A stretch of 57,758 bases of DNA from an uncultured Alphaproteobacteria bacterium (GCA_934271195.1 CAKQRB010000001.1:1-57758); one strand, 5' to 3'; numbered from the stretch's first letter, positions 43,868-52,226 are shown. Notes: a model not told the origin generated them from the sequence alone. A program made the numbers and translations.

Positions 43868-43911
43868 TCCTCTTCTTTTGGCTTATATTGCCGGAGAAGA
43901 GGAGCTTTTTT
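43868..43911 (+). terminator. ldh terminator whose stem contains the mtaB ribosome site
   Basis: Nine perfect pairs (43868-43876 with 43895-43903) plus an inner TTTGGC/GCCGG stem around a TTATATT loop, followed by GCTTTTTT. The right arm AGAAGAGGA is also the Shine-Dalgarno sequence of mtaB. Confidence 0.75.
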
Positions 43912-44982
43912 ATGGTAGAAGTTGTGACTTTCGGTTGTCGGATGAATTCTTTTGAATCTGAGGTTCTCAAAGAAAAATTGGCCGAGCTTGAAAATGTGAT
44001 CGTGGTTAATACCTGTGCCGTAACAGGAGAGGCCGAGCGGCAGTGTCGGCAGGCTATTCGCAGGCTGCGCAAAGAGAATCCGGAAGCACGGATTATTGTG
44101 ACCGGTTGTGCGGCTCAGATTGCTCCGCAGAAATATGCTCAAATGTCTGAAGTGGATTTGGTTCTCGGCAATAAAGAAAAAACAGAGATTGAAAAGTATA
44201 TTGCCGGAAAGCTGACGGAAAAGTCTATTGTCGGTGATATTTTTGATTATGATGGGTATGACAGATATCTGATTACCGGTTTTGAAGGTCGGCAGCGCGC
44301 ATTCGTGCAGATACAACAGGGATGCGATCATCGTTGTACTTATTGCATTGTGCCTTATGCGCGCGGCAATAACCGTTCGGTAGCAGAAGCCGATATTTTG
44401 GCACAGATCACCGAGCTCAGAAAGCAGGGCTTTGACGAGATTTGTCTGACCGGTGTTGACGCCTGTTCCTATCAGCCTTCTTTCAGCGGGTTGGTGAAAA
44501 AAATTTTGCAATCTTTTCCCGATTTGCCCTCCTTACAGTTTGGGTCGCTTGATCCGGCGGCAGTTGACGATGAATTTATCGGACTGTTGGCGGAGTATGC
44601 CAATATTCATCCGTATTTTCATTTGTCGGTTCAATCCGGCGATAATATGGTTTTAAAACGGATGAAGCGCCGTCACAGCCGTGAGAATGTGATCGCTTTA
44701 TGCGGCAAAATAAGAGCTCTTCGGCCGGAAGCCGTCTTCGGGGCTGATTTTATTTGCGGTTTTCCGACAGAAACTGAGGAACAGTTTGAGAATACCATGA
44801 AGCTGGTAGATGAAGCTGGTTTGTCAAAACTGCATGTCTTTCCTTATTCTGAGCGGTCCGGCACACCGGCGGCGTTAATGCCTCAAATTCCGGTCGATGT
44901 TCGGCGGGAGAGGGCAAAAAGACTGAGGGAAAAAGGCGAAGATGCGGAAAGAGTTTTGAAAACGCAAGGAGAAAAAAAGTGA
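43912..44982 (+). CDS. mtaB: tRNA (t6A37) methylthiotransferase MtaB
   Basis: 356 residues from the ATG at 43912. An N-terminal UPF0004 domain has Fe-S cysteines (FGCRMN, NTCAVTGEAE, GCAAQ). The radical SAM domain has CDHRCTYC. It lacks the C-terminal TRAM domain of longer relatives, or has only a stub. It makes ms2t6A at position 37 of tRNAs reading ANN codons. mtaB is followed by ftsY, as in many alphaproteobacteria, with a GTGA overlap. Confidence 0.93.
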   Translation: MVEVVTFGCRMNSFESEVLKEKLAELENVIVVNTCAVTGEAERQCRQAIRRLRKENPEARIIVTGCAAQIAPQKYAQMSEVDLVLGNKEKTEIEKYIAGKLTEKSIVGDIFDYDGYDRYLITGFEGRQRAFVQIQQGCDHRCTYCIVPYARGNNRSVAEADILAQITELRKQGFDEICLTGVDACSYQPSFSGLVKKILQSFPDLPSLQFGSLDPAAVDDEFIGLLAEYANIHPYFHLSVQSGDNMVLKRMKRRHSRENVIALCGKIRALRPEAVFGADFICGFPTETEEQFENTMKLVDEAGLSKLHVFPYSERSGTPAALMPQIPVDVRRERAKRLREKGEDAERVLKTQGEKK

Positions 44983-45896
44983 GTGGATGGCTGGCGAAGC
45001 TGGGTATCGGGCTGAAAAGATCTTCTCAGAAAATTTCCGGCGGCATCAGCGATATTTTCGACAAAAGAAAAATCGAAGCAGCGACACTGGAAGAACTTGA
45101 GGAGCTTTTAATTACTGCCGATATGGGAGTTAAAGCATCGGCAAAAATCGTGGAGGCCTTCGGCAAAAAACGTTTTGATAAGGAGCTTAAGGAAAAAGAC
45201 ATTAGGCGAGAACTGGCGGTTGAAATAGAACAGATTTTGAGTTTCTGGGAAAAGCCGCTGGTTATTGATGCTATGCAGAAGCCGTTTGTGATTTTGATGG
45301 TCGGTGTCAATGGAGCGGGAAAAACGACGACAATTGGTAAATTGGCAGCCAAATATACTGCGGCAGACAAAAAGGTTTCGATGATTGCCGGAGATACTTT
45401 TCGGGCGGCGGCGGTTGAGCAGTTGCAGGTTTGGGGCGAGCGCTGCGGCGCGCGGGTCTTTGCTAAAGAAACCGGAGCCGATGCTGCAAGCGTTGTTTAT
45501 GAAGGACTGCAGGAAGCCGTTAAACAAGGAGATGACGTTGTTTTTGTCGATACGGCGGGACGGTTGCAGAATAAATCTGATCTGATGGAAGAGCTGAAAA
45601 AAGTGATACGGGTAATTAAAAAAGTTCTTCCGGACGCGCCGCAGGCGACATTGCTTACTATTGACGCGACAACCGGACAGAATGCGCTGGCACAAGTGGT
45701 GGCATTTAAGGAGATGACAGACGTCAGCGGGCTGGTGGTTACCAAGCTTGACGGTTCGGCTAAGGGCGGAATTCTGGTTGCTATTGCCGAAGAAGCCGGC
45801 ACGCCGGTTCATTATATAGGTGTTGGCGAAGGAATTGACGATCTGGACAAGTTTAATGCGGTGGATTTTGCCCGTCATCTTTTGGGTGTGGAATAA
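44979..45896 (+). CDS. ftsY: Signal recognition particle receptor FtsY
   Basis: 305 residues from a GTG at 44979 overlapping the mtaB stop. It has the NG domain only: a four-helix N domain, then G motifs GVNGAGKTTTIGKLA, DTAGRLQ and TKLDGSAKGG. It lacks the long acidic A domain of E. coli FtsY, as in other alphaproteobacteria. It docks SRP-ribosome complexes to the membrane. xseA starts two bases after its stop. Confidence 0.96.
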   Translation: MSGWLAKLGIGLKRSSQKISGGISDIFDKRKIEAATLEELEELLITADMGVKASAKIVEAFGKKRFDKELKEKDIRRELAVEIEQILSFWEKPLVIDAMQKPFVILMVGVNGAGKTTTIGKLAAKYTAADKKVSMIAGDTFRAAAVEQLQVWGERCGARVFAKETGADAASVVYEGLQEAVKQGDDVVFVDTAGRLQNKSDLMEELKKVIRVIKKVLPDAPQATLLTIDATTGQNALAQVVAFKEMTDVSGLVVTKLDGSAKGGILVAIAEEAGTPVHYIGVGEGIDDLDKFNAVDFARHLLGVE

Positions 45897-45898
45897 AA

Positions 45899-47230
45899 AT
45901 GGAAGATTTGATAGATTATATTGAAGCAACGCAAAAAAAAGAGCTTCCGGAGTTCTCGGTTAGTGAGATTTCTTTTGAAATTAAACGTTTTGTTGAAACA
46001 AATTTCAGCAAGGTCAGAGTGCGCGGCGAGATTTTTGGCTGTAAAAGAGCAGATTCCGGTCATTATTATCTTTCTTTGAAAGATGAAAACGCCGTCTTGT
46101 CGGCCGTGGTCTGGAAAGGTGTGGCAATGCATTTGCCATTCAAGCCGGAAGACGGTCTTGAAGTGGTGGCAACCGGAAAAATCACGACTTTTTCCGGCAA
46201 GTCTTCTTATCAGCTGGTGATAGAGCAAATGGAGGTTGCCGGCACAGGTGCGCTGTTAAAACTTTTGGAAGAGAAAAAACGGAAGTTTGCGGCAGAAGGG
46301 TTGTTTGATGCGTCGCATAAGAAAAAAATTCCGTATCTGCCGCAGACAATCGGTGTGGTGACTTCGGCTAGCGGGGCAGTTATCCGCGATATTATTCATC
46401 GAATCCGCGACCGTTTCCCTCGGCATATTTTGTTATGGCCGACACCGGTTCAGGGAGAAGGGGCGGCGGAAAAAGTTGCTGCGGCTATTATCGGATTTAA
46501 TGCCATGTCGGAAAACGGGCCAATTCCCAAACCTGATGTTTTGATTGTGGCGCGCGGCGGTGGCAGTCTGGAGGATCTTTGGCCTTTTAATGAGGAAGTT
46601 GTTATTCGGGCTGTTTATGCTTCTGAAATTCCTTTGATTTCGGCAGTCGGGCATGAAACGGACACGATGCTGATTGATTATGTTTCCGATATGCGGGCGC
46701 CGACACCGACCGGTGCCGCGGAATTTGCCGTTCCGGTGCGGGCTGAGCTTTTGATGCAGACGGAGAATTTGCAGAATCGTCTTAAAAACGGCATGTTTCG
46801 ATTTCTGCAAGAAAACAAAAACAAGGTGGAGAGTTTGGCGCGGGGAATTCCAAAGCTTTCGCAAATTCTTTCCGAGCAGCAGCAGAGACTCGATGACCGT
46901 TTTGAACGTTTGAAAAATGCGTTCAAGCGGGTGGTTGAGGTTAAAAAATCTCAGGTGGCGCAGGCGGCTTTGCGTCCATATTATATTTTGAATATATTTG
47001 AGAAAAAGCAAGAAAATTTAAAGAATTTAGCGGTTAGATTAGAAGCAGTTTCTATAGAATCCGTTTTGCGGCGGGGATTCGTCTGGGTGCAGGACAGTCG
47101 CCAGAAAACGGTTTATTCCGCCGAACAGGCCAGAAAAGCTGCCGGTTTGGAAATTAATTTTGCAGATGGAAAAGTTAAAACGAAAGTGGTTGTGAGTAAA
47201 AATGAATTGCAAATGGATTTGTTTGGTTAG
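45899..47230 (+). CDS. xseA: Exodeoxyribonuclease VII large subunit
   Basis: 443 residues. An N-terminal OB fold (FSVSEISFEIKRFVE, VRGEIFGCKRADSGHYYLSLKD) precedes the catalytic domain with GVVTSASGAVIRD, ARGGGSLEDLWPFN and SAVGHETDTMLIDYVSD. A coiled coil and a C-terminal small domain follow. It degrades single-stranded DNA with XseB, which is not in this window. It overlaps the next gene by 29 bases. Confidence 0.96.
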   Translation: MEDLIDYIEATQKKELPEFSVSEISFEIKRFVETNFSKVRVRGEIFGCKRADSGHYYLSLKDENAVLSAVVWKGVAMHLPFKPEDGLEVVATGKITTFSGKSSYQLVIEQMEVAGTGALLKLLEEKKRKFAAEGLFDASHKKKIPYLPQTIGVVTSASGAVIRDIIHRIRDRFPRHILLWPTPVQGEGAAEKVAAAIIGFNAMSENGPIPKPDVLIVARGGGSLEDLWPFNEEVVIRAVYASEIPLISAVGHETDTMLIDYVSDMRAPTPTGAAEFAVPVRAELLMQTENLQNRLKNGMFRFLQENKNKVESLARGIPKLSQILSEQQQRLDDRFERLKNAFKRVVEVKKSQVAQAALRPYYILNIFEKKQENLKNLAVRLEAVSIESVLRRGFVWVQDSRQKTVYSAEQARKAAGLEINFADGKVKTKVVVSKNELQMDLFG

Positions 47231-48035
47231 TTTGGGATTGGTTTTTGCCGGAAACGTACAGGCGGTAGAGCTTTGCGGCAAGGCGGCACAGGGTGAGATT
47301 TTGCGCGGGCATACGGATTATTTTACCAAAGTAATCAGTAACGGCAAAACGCATAGAGTATCTCCTTATGGCGAGTTTATTCTGGCTTTCGGGCGTGATG
47401 ATGCCGAAAATCAGGAGATTGTTATTAAAGGCGAGAACGGCAAGTCGGTTAAGTTTAATCTGAAGCTGGCCAAAACGGTATGGGATGTGCAAAAACTGAA
47501 AGGCGTGCCGCAGCGAAAAGTTGCGCCGTTAAAAGCCGATGAAGCCACAATTATGGATGAACGCCAGAAAATTGGCGAAGCTTTGGCGAAGGATATGGAA
47601 AAATCTTATTGGAAGCGTGGTTTTATTCAGCCGGTTGAGGGACGAATCAGCGGTAATTTTGGCGGACAGCGGGTAATGAATGGCAAAAAGATGAGCCCTC
47701 ATGCCGGAATGGATATTGCCGCGCCGGAAGGAACGGATGTTCGAGCAGCAGGAGATGCGATTGTGTCGCTAAATGCCGATAATTTGTTTTATTCAGGGAA
47801 TGTTATTGTTTTGGATCATGGATACGGGTTGCATACCATTTATGCCCATTTGAGCGAGATGAACGTTGAGCTGGGACAAAAGGTGAGAAAAGGCGATGTT
47901 ATCGGTAAGGTTGGAAAAACAGGAAGAGTGACCGGTCCGCATTTGCATTGGGGAGCCAGCCTTAAAGGAATTAAATTTAATCCTATGTCTTTGTTGTCGT
48001 TAACGAATAATAATGAATTATGTTTTATTTTATAG
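47202..48035 (+). CDS. M23 family (LytM) peptidase, exported
   Basis: 277 residues. A signal peptide ends near 21 (GNVQA|V). The C-terminal LytM domain has SPHAGMDIA (zinc His and Asp), the HTIYAHLSEM block and GPHLHWG. The zinc ligands are intact, so it may be an active peptidoglycan endopeptidase. Start overlaps xseA by 29 bases in another frame; ATG preceded by weak GTGAG. Confidence 0.9.
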   Translation: MNCKWICLVSLGLVFAGNVQAVELCGKAAQGEILRGHTDYFTKVISNGKTHRVSPYGEFILAFGRDDAENQEIVIKGENGKSVKFNLKLAKTVWDVQKLKGVPQRKVAPLKADEATIMDERQKIGEALAKDMEKSYWKRGFIQPVEGRISGNFGGQRVMNGKKMSPHAGMDIAAPEGTDVRAAGDAIVSLNADNLFYSGNVIVLDHGYGLHTIYAHLSEMNVELGQKVRKGDVIGKVGKTGRVTGPHLHWGASLKGIKFNPMSLLSLTNNNELCFIL

Positions 48036-48072
48036 AAAATAAAATTTAATATTACTAACGGGAGCCGTTGAG

Positions 48073-48498
48073 ATGATTGAAAATGCAAACAAGGGTATGT
48101 TATGGGAAGCGATTAATTGTCTGATTGTTGATGATGACAAGTTTTCTCGGACTTTTATGAAAACTGCTTTGCATCAGATCGGGATTAAGATCGTGCGTGA
48201 GGCGGTTGATGTAGAAGAAGCTCGCGAGATTTTGGCAGATTTTAAGGTTGACGTGATTTTGCTTGATCAACAGATGCCGGGAAAGACCGGTTTGGATTTT
48301 GCCAGAGAGTTGAAGCTGCATCATGAAGCCGGAGACAAAGAAATTCCGATTATTATGGTGACTGTTGACACTAAAGAAAAAACGGTCTTAGATGCCAAAA
48401 ATATCGGGATTCAGGAGTATCTGGTGAAACCAATTTCTCCGTCAGCGTTGAAAAAACGTTTGTGTACGGCTTTTGGAATTAAGCAAGAGAGAGTTTAA
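48073..48498 (+). CDS. Single-domain response regulator (receiver only)
   Basis: 141 residues, one CheY-like receiver. The acidic triad VDDDK (about 20), the phospho-acceptor in VILLDQQMPG, the Thr of MVTVD and the Lys of LVKPIS are all present. No output domain is found. It may act by protein interaction or in a phosphorelay; no kinase is nearby. GGGAG ahead of ATG. uppP starts three bases later. Confidence 0.92.
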   Translation: MIENANKGMLWEAINCLIVDDDKFSRTFMKTALHQIGIKIVREAVDVEEAREILADFKVDVILLDQQMPGKTGLDFARELKLHHEAGDKEIPIIMVTVDTKEKTVLDAKNIGIQEYLVKPISPSALKKRLCTAFGIKQERV

Positions 48499-48501
48499 AA
48501 C

Positions 48502-49332
48502 GTGACTGATTTGCATATTATATTGTTGTCTGTTTTGCAGGGACTGACTGAATTTTTGCCGGTCAGTTCTTCCGGACATTTGATTTTGTTTTCGCAATTT
48601 ACAACTTTTCCTGATCAAGGGTTGGCTCTAGATGTAGCCGTACATCTCGGGTCTATTATTGCTGTTGTGATTTATTTTTGGTCCGATGTCTGGATGGTGA
48701 TAAAAGGTACGTTGAAGACATTTTTTATTCCGGATTTTAGAAATCAGGGGAATCGTCTGTTTTGGCTGATTTTTATCGGGACAATTCCGGTAGTTTTGTT
48801 TGGTTTGTTTTTGCGTAATATGGGAATTGAGTTTCGGGATGCGGACGGATCAAAAATCATTGGATGGACGATTTTAGGTTTCGGTTTGCTGTTGTGTGTG
48901 GCGGATTGTATCGGAATGACTATTCGCAAGGTTGAGCATTTGGGTGTTATTGACGCATTGTTAATCGGACTGGCGCAGTGTCTGGCGTTGATTCCAGGTA
49001 CCAGTCGCTCAGGCATTACAATTACGATGGCGCGCTTTTTGGGATTAGAGCGGAAAGAAGCGGCCAAATTTTCAATGCTGCTGGCAATTCCTGCAATTGT
49101 CGGCGCGGCCAGTCTGGTTGGATTTGAATTGTACGAATCGCATAATTTTCAGGAGATGATTTTGGCCGTTGACGGGGTGACTTATTCGTTTGTGGCATCA
49201 ATCGTGGCCATTTATATCATTATGTGGTGGCTCCAAAAGTCAACTTTTCTGCCGTTTGTGATATATCGTGTTATTTTAGGTACAATTTTGTTATTAAATT
49301 CGTACGGATATATTGACTTATTAAAAAAATGA
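48502..49332 (+). CDS. uppP: Undecaprenyl-diphosphate phosphatase (UppP/BacA)
   Basis: 276 residues from a GTG at 48502 with AAGAGAGAG ahead. About eight membrane helices. The motifs LQGLTEFLPVSSSGHL near the start and IPGTSRSGITI form the active site. It recycles the lipid carrier for peptidoglycan synthesis. The promoter of the downstream tRNA overlaps its end. Confidence 0.96.
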   Translation: MTDLHIILLSVLQGLTEFLPVSSSGHLILFSQFTTFPDQGLALDVAVHLGSIIAVVIYFWSDVWMVIKGTLKTFFIPDFRNQGNRLFWLIFIGTIPVVLFGLFLRNMGIEFRDADGSKIIGWTILGFGLLLCVADCIGMTIRKVEHLGVIDALLIGLAQCLALIPGTSRSGITITMARFLGLERKEAAKFSMLLAIPAIVGAASLVGFELYESHNFQEMILAVDGVTYSFVASIVAIYIIMWWLQKSTFLPFVIYRVILGTILLLNSYGYIDLLKK

Positions 49333-49341
49333 GTTTATAAG
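49313..49341 (+). promoter_or_regulatory. Promoter of tRNA-Leu
   Basis: TTGACT, 17 bases, TATAAG, overlapping the uppP end, with 20 bases between the -10 box and the tRNA. Confidence 0.75.
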
Positions 49342-49351
49342 TGTTTTCGAA

Positions 49352-50905
49352 TTATGGTTTTGCCCTGGTGGCGGAATTGGTAGACGCGCATGCTTCAGGT
49401 GCATGTTGGCTCAGCCAGTGGAAGTTCGAGTCTTCTCCAGGGCACCAATCTTTACAGCCTCCTAAATTTGATAGGAGGCTGAAGTTTTTTCTCATTGATA
49501 TTTCAGGATTTTTTCCATCCATAAAAAAGTTCGCAAAAACGATATTTAAAATACGCCGTTTTTCTTCAATTTGCGAACTTTTGAAAATTGCAAAAGAATT
49601 TTGGCTGAAATTCAACACCTTATCAATAGCCCGTTCAACAGAGGCATCTGGGGTCTGCAATTTCGCAATCTTGGCTTGGAGTTCAATTTTTGCTGATTCA
49701 TATTCAGCATTTTTGCTACGGTAAACTTCGGCAGGAACTGTTCCAGAAATCAACAAGTCCAAAAGTTTCTTCTGATTTTCCTCAACATCAGCCAATTCAT
49801 TGCGATTCTTTTCCAATTGGTAATAAGTGTTACCGTGTGTTGCTTCATACTGCTTTTTCAAACGAACAGCCAGAACCGCCTTCAAATCATCGTCAAAGTG
49901 AATTGATGAAAGATGTTTCTCAACATCCTTCAACAAAACCTTTTCGCTGACATTGTTACAATGTTCGCAGTTTTTTAGGCCTGTATGTCGCAAATAAACA
50001 TATTGCCCCTTCTTGGTATATGGCGAAAGCAAGCAACCACAATGCTTACAACGAACCAAGCCTCTGAAAATGTAGGGTTCTTTGGTGTGTTTTGAAGTTC
50101 GCTTGAATTTCCCCGTCCGAATTTCGGTACATTTGTCAAACAACTCCTTGGAAATAAGTTTTTCATAACAGTGAGGATGGTAATCTTTGTTGTAAAACAT
50201 CACCCCATAATAAAACGGGTTTTGTAGAATATTCGCAAATTGAGCTTTGGTAATCGGATTACCACTCTTACGGTTTCTTAACCCCCACCCTTTGGATTTT
50301 TTAACCAGCTCATCCATAGAGAACAGCCCTGTGGAATATTCTTCAAACAGTTTTTTGATGAAATGTCCTCGGTCTGGGTCTATGATAATGGTCTTCTTCC
50401 CATTCTCATCCTTGGTGTTCAAATAACCTATCGGAGCAGGACCAGGTAAAAGCCCCTCATTTAACATTTTCTCCTCGGAACGCTTAACATTATCCCGAGT
50501 TGAATTGACAAACATATTGGCAGACAAAATTTGCATTTGCCACATTGCCAAATCAGAACTTTTGAAATTCTTATCAATTACAAGCCCTTCTTTAAAAAAA
50601 TGGAGAGCTAATTTTTCTCTTTTAACAAGTTCCAAAAGCATTGGAAACTCGTTAAAGGTTCTCTGCAACCTGTCAACTGTATCAACAACAAGAGCGGTCA
50701 ATTTGCTTTGCCGTTTAATATAATTAACTGCTTCATAAAACTTGGTTCTCTTGCCGTGGAAGGAACTTTCAACAAAGGTAAATTCTTTTACGATTTCAAG
50801 ACCTTTTATTGAACAATAGTTTCTCAACCTATCCAGTTGAGCATCAAGAGAAAAACCATCTTGCTGCATCTCCGTTGAAACTCTTGCTAAAATAACCGCT
50901 TTCAT
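49352..50905 (-). CDS. Large serine recombinase (integrase) of the island
   Basis: 517 residues from the ATG at 50905 (TAGGAG seven bases ahead). The N-terminal resolvase domain has ILARVSTEMQ with the catalytic Ser. A recombinase domain (about 150-290; GYLNTKDENG, NILQNPFYYGVM) is followed by a zinc ribbon (CKHCGC, CEHC) and a coiled coil (about 365-430). The last 34 or so residues (from about WCPGEDSNFHW) are antisense tRNA. This is typical of a gene extended by integration into a tRNA 3' end. It probably inserts and excises this element. Confidence 0.93.
   Translation of the reverse strand: MKAVILARVSTEMQQDGFSLDAQLDRLRNYCSIKGLEIVKEFTFVESSFHGKRTKFYEAVNYIKRQSKLTALVVDTVDRLQRTFNEFPMLLELVKREKLALHFFKEGLVIDKNFKSSDLAMWQMQILSANMFVNSTRDNVKRSEEKMLNEGLLPGPAPIGYLNTKDENGKKTIIIDPDRGHFIKKLFEEYSTGLFSMDELVKKSKGWGLRNRKSGNPITKAQFANILQNPFYYGVMFYNKDYHPHCYEKLISKELFDKCTEIRTGKFKRTSKHTKEPYIFRGLVRCKHCGCLLSPYTKKGQYVYLRHTGLKNCEHCNNVSEKVLLKDVEKHLSSIHFDDDLKAVLAVRLKKQYEATHGNTYYQLEKNRNELADVEENQKKLLDLLISGTVPAEVYRSKNAEYESAKIELQAKIAKLQTPDASVERAIDKVLNFSQNSFAIFKSSQIEEKRRILNIVFANFFMDGKNPEISMRKNFSLLSNLGGCKDWCPGEDSNFHWLSQHAPEACASTNSATRAKP
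49362..49447 (+). tRNA. tRNA-Leu (anticodon CAG), integration site of the island
   Basis: Acceptor GCCCTGG/CCAGGGC, anticodon stem CATGC/GCATG around TTCAGGT with anticodon CAG at 49396-49398, a long class II variable arm, and T arm GGAAG-TTCGAGT-CTTCT. The discriminator A and encoded CCA end at 49447. It reads CUG. The recombinase gene at 49352-50905 runs antisense through all of it. Confidence 0.95.
49455..49487 (+). terminator. tRNA-Leu terminator inside the recombinase frame
   Basis: CAGCCTCCTA/TAGGAGGCTG, 10-bp perfect stem, 7-base loop, then GAAGTTTTTT. On the reverse strand the same bases are open reading frame of the recombinase. Confidence 0.85.
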
Positions 50906-50915
50906 ACCCATACTC

Positions 50916-51038
50916 CTAATTTACCTGTTTTCGTAATTCAATTTCTAACAAAAAAAACAACAACTGGAAAATATCTTCACCAGATTCAACTGCTTTTTTT
51001 GTTTCTTTATTTTGATTTTGGCAATTTGTGCAAATCAT
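50916..51038 (-). CDS. Small CxxC protein upstream of the recombinase
   Basis: 40 residues: MICTNCQNQNKETKKAVESG, then a helix ending in IELRKQVN. The ATG at 51038 has only a weak GGGG ahead. The TAG stop is part of the recombinase ribosome site, so the two would be coupled. CTNC may be half of a zinc site. It could control or assist the recombinase, but this is inference. Confidence 0.45.
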   Translation of the reverse strand: MICTNCQNQNKETKKAVESGEDIFQLLFFLLEIELRKQVN

Positions 51039-51274
51039 AGTTACCCCATATGGAAGTTGAAACTATATTTGCATTCTGAATATAAATATGGATATGTATT
51101 TTTAGAAAAAGAGGATAATTCCACCTCATTGAACAAAATAGATACTACATTAAAAGTTTTTAAAAGTCAAATTTCTGCGAACTTTTTTTATTAAATAAAA
51201 TCAGCATATTAGTAGGAAACATCAAAAAAAATAAATTTTTGAGTATTTTGATAAATAAGTTTATCAGAATAATT

Positions 51275-51304
51275 TTGCATCGCAAAAAGCTGATGTGATA
51301 TTAT
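51275..51304 (+). promoter_or_regulatory. Possible promoter of the structured RNA
   Basis: TTGCAT, 18 bases, TATTAT with an extended -10 (TGA before TATTAT). A second TATTAT at 51346-51351 would start RNA near 51358. Between 51039 and 51270 nothing else was seen. Confidence 0.3.
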
Positions 51305-51354
51305 CAAATTATAAATGACATACCAATTACAAAAATTATTTTTTGTATTATGAA

Positions 51355-51735
51355 AACGGGGAAACAGGCCTTTTTAGAGGCACCCTCACGCAGGGAACGA
51401 ACTGAAAACCTATGAAGACTTATCCATTGGTATAAGCACCGCAAAATAACCCTTCCAAAGGCGGCTGGCGGAATATAAATAGGGCACGGCTGATGATGTC
51501 AGTTAGAAATATGAGGCTCTGTCTGTGCTCATTGACAACCTCGGCATTATGAAATTTGGTTCTTGTTCGGATTCATAATGTACCAACCGTAAAAGCAGGT
51601 AGAAGATTCGCACTGGCGGTGTGCGGATTTTAAGGAATCATACTTAATATAACCGAAACAAGAAAGCAAACTCGGGCAGAAATGCCAATGCTCTATATAT
51701 TTTTACCCTTGCACGTTGGGTAAAAAGAGCAAATC
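51355..51735 (+). ncRNA. Large structured RNA of unknown family
   Basis: No protein frame fits, but the DNA is more GC-rich than its flanks and full of pairing. Stems seen: 51368-51371/51378-51381; 51383-51386/51392-51395; 51419-51423/51432-51436; 51439-51442/51461-51464; 51513-51516/51539-51542 with 51520-51523/51534-51537 inside; CATTATGAA 51545-51553/51572-51580; 51603-51613/51621-51631; 51675-51678/51683-51686; and a terminator-like 51700-51708/51718-51726 closed by GCTC/GAGC. Two pseudoknots are possible: 51482-51487 with 51525-51530, and TTGGT 51556-51560 with ACCAA 51582-51586. The layout recalls large ornate RNAs of phages and islands (GOLLD, ROOL), but I cannot assign it. Confidence 0.55.
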
Positions 51736-51796
51736 TAAACGGAAATACCTAAATTAAATAACTCTTTTAAAATAAGTTATTAAAAAAATTTACTCC

Positions 51797-51900
51797 TATC
51801 AGTTTTAGAAAAAAAGAAAAAACGAGCAATCTGATAGATTGCGATGTTTTTAGGCAAAACGAAACGAAGTGAGTTTTGGCTCAAATCAGCTCATCTATCA
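51797..51900 (+). promoter_or_regulatory. Leader with mutually exclusive stems ahead of the ankyrin operon
   Basis: CTGATAG at 51831-51837 can pair with CTATCAG at 51797-51803 or with CTATCAG at 51894-51900 (the latter extended to 9 bp). Between them lies a CAAAAC/GTTTTG hairpin. This resembles an attenuation switch, 48 bases upstream of the next start codon. Confidence 0.4.
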
Positions 51901-51947
51901 GAAAAAAATAATGTGATAAATAAATATAGCACCACATAAGGAAATAT

Positions 51948-52226
51948 ATGGAGAAAACAGATAGAAATATGCAGTTAAATCTATTGCTACAAATTGCCAG
52001 AGAACTTATTCAAGAAGGAAAAACAAATAGTTTCCGTGATTTTAGCTCTAAATATCTTAATAGGTGTAGTAATTATCTTGGAACATTAATTTATCAAAAT
52101 AAACCTCCAAGTATTGCATCAATTTTGACCTTATATTTTAATTTAAATCAAAGAAATCAATTACCAAAGTGGCAGGATGAGCTATTCAAAACAATAAAAG
52201 AAACTGTTATTAAGGAGAAAAAATGA
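51948..52226 (+). CDS. Small protein, possible helix-turn-helix
   Basis: 92 residues with a TAAGGA ribosome site ahead of ATG. All helical by eye. Residues about 30-65 (FSSKYLNRCSNYLGTLI then PSIASILTLYFNL) have the spacing of a compact helix-turn-helix of the type seen in small phage and mobile-element proteins. No firm match. It overlaps the ankyrin gene as ATGA, so the pair is coupled. Confidence 0.55.
   Translation: MEKTDRNMQLNLLLQIARELIQEGKTNSFRDFSSKYLNRCSNYLGTLIYQNKPPSIASILTLYFNLNQRNQLPKWQDELFKTIKETVIKEKK

Noticed and set aside
51012..51194. Plus-strand frame of 60 codons near the recombinase
   Set aside because: It has a TTG start without a ribosome site and overlaps the better-supported 40-residue reverse-strand frame.
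51490..51515. Hammerhead-like CTGATGA followed by GAAA
   Set aside because: The bases between are too few and form no stem II, and no matching cleavage-site helix is seen. CTGA/TCAG here makes a small hairpin instead.
51355..51735. Group II intron, tmRNA or RNase P RNA
   Set aside because: No domain V-like hairpin, no reverse transcriptase, no tRNA-like end or tag frame, and none of the conserved RNase P blocks were found.
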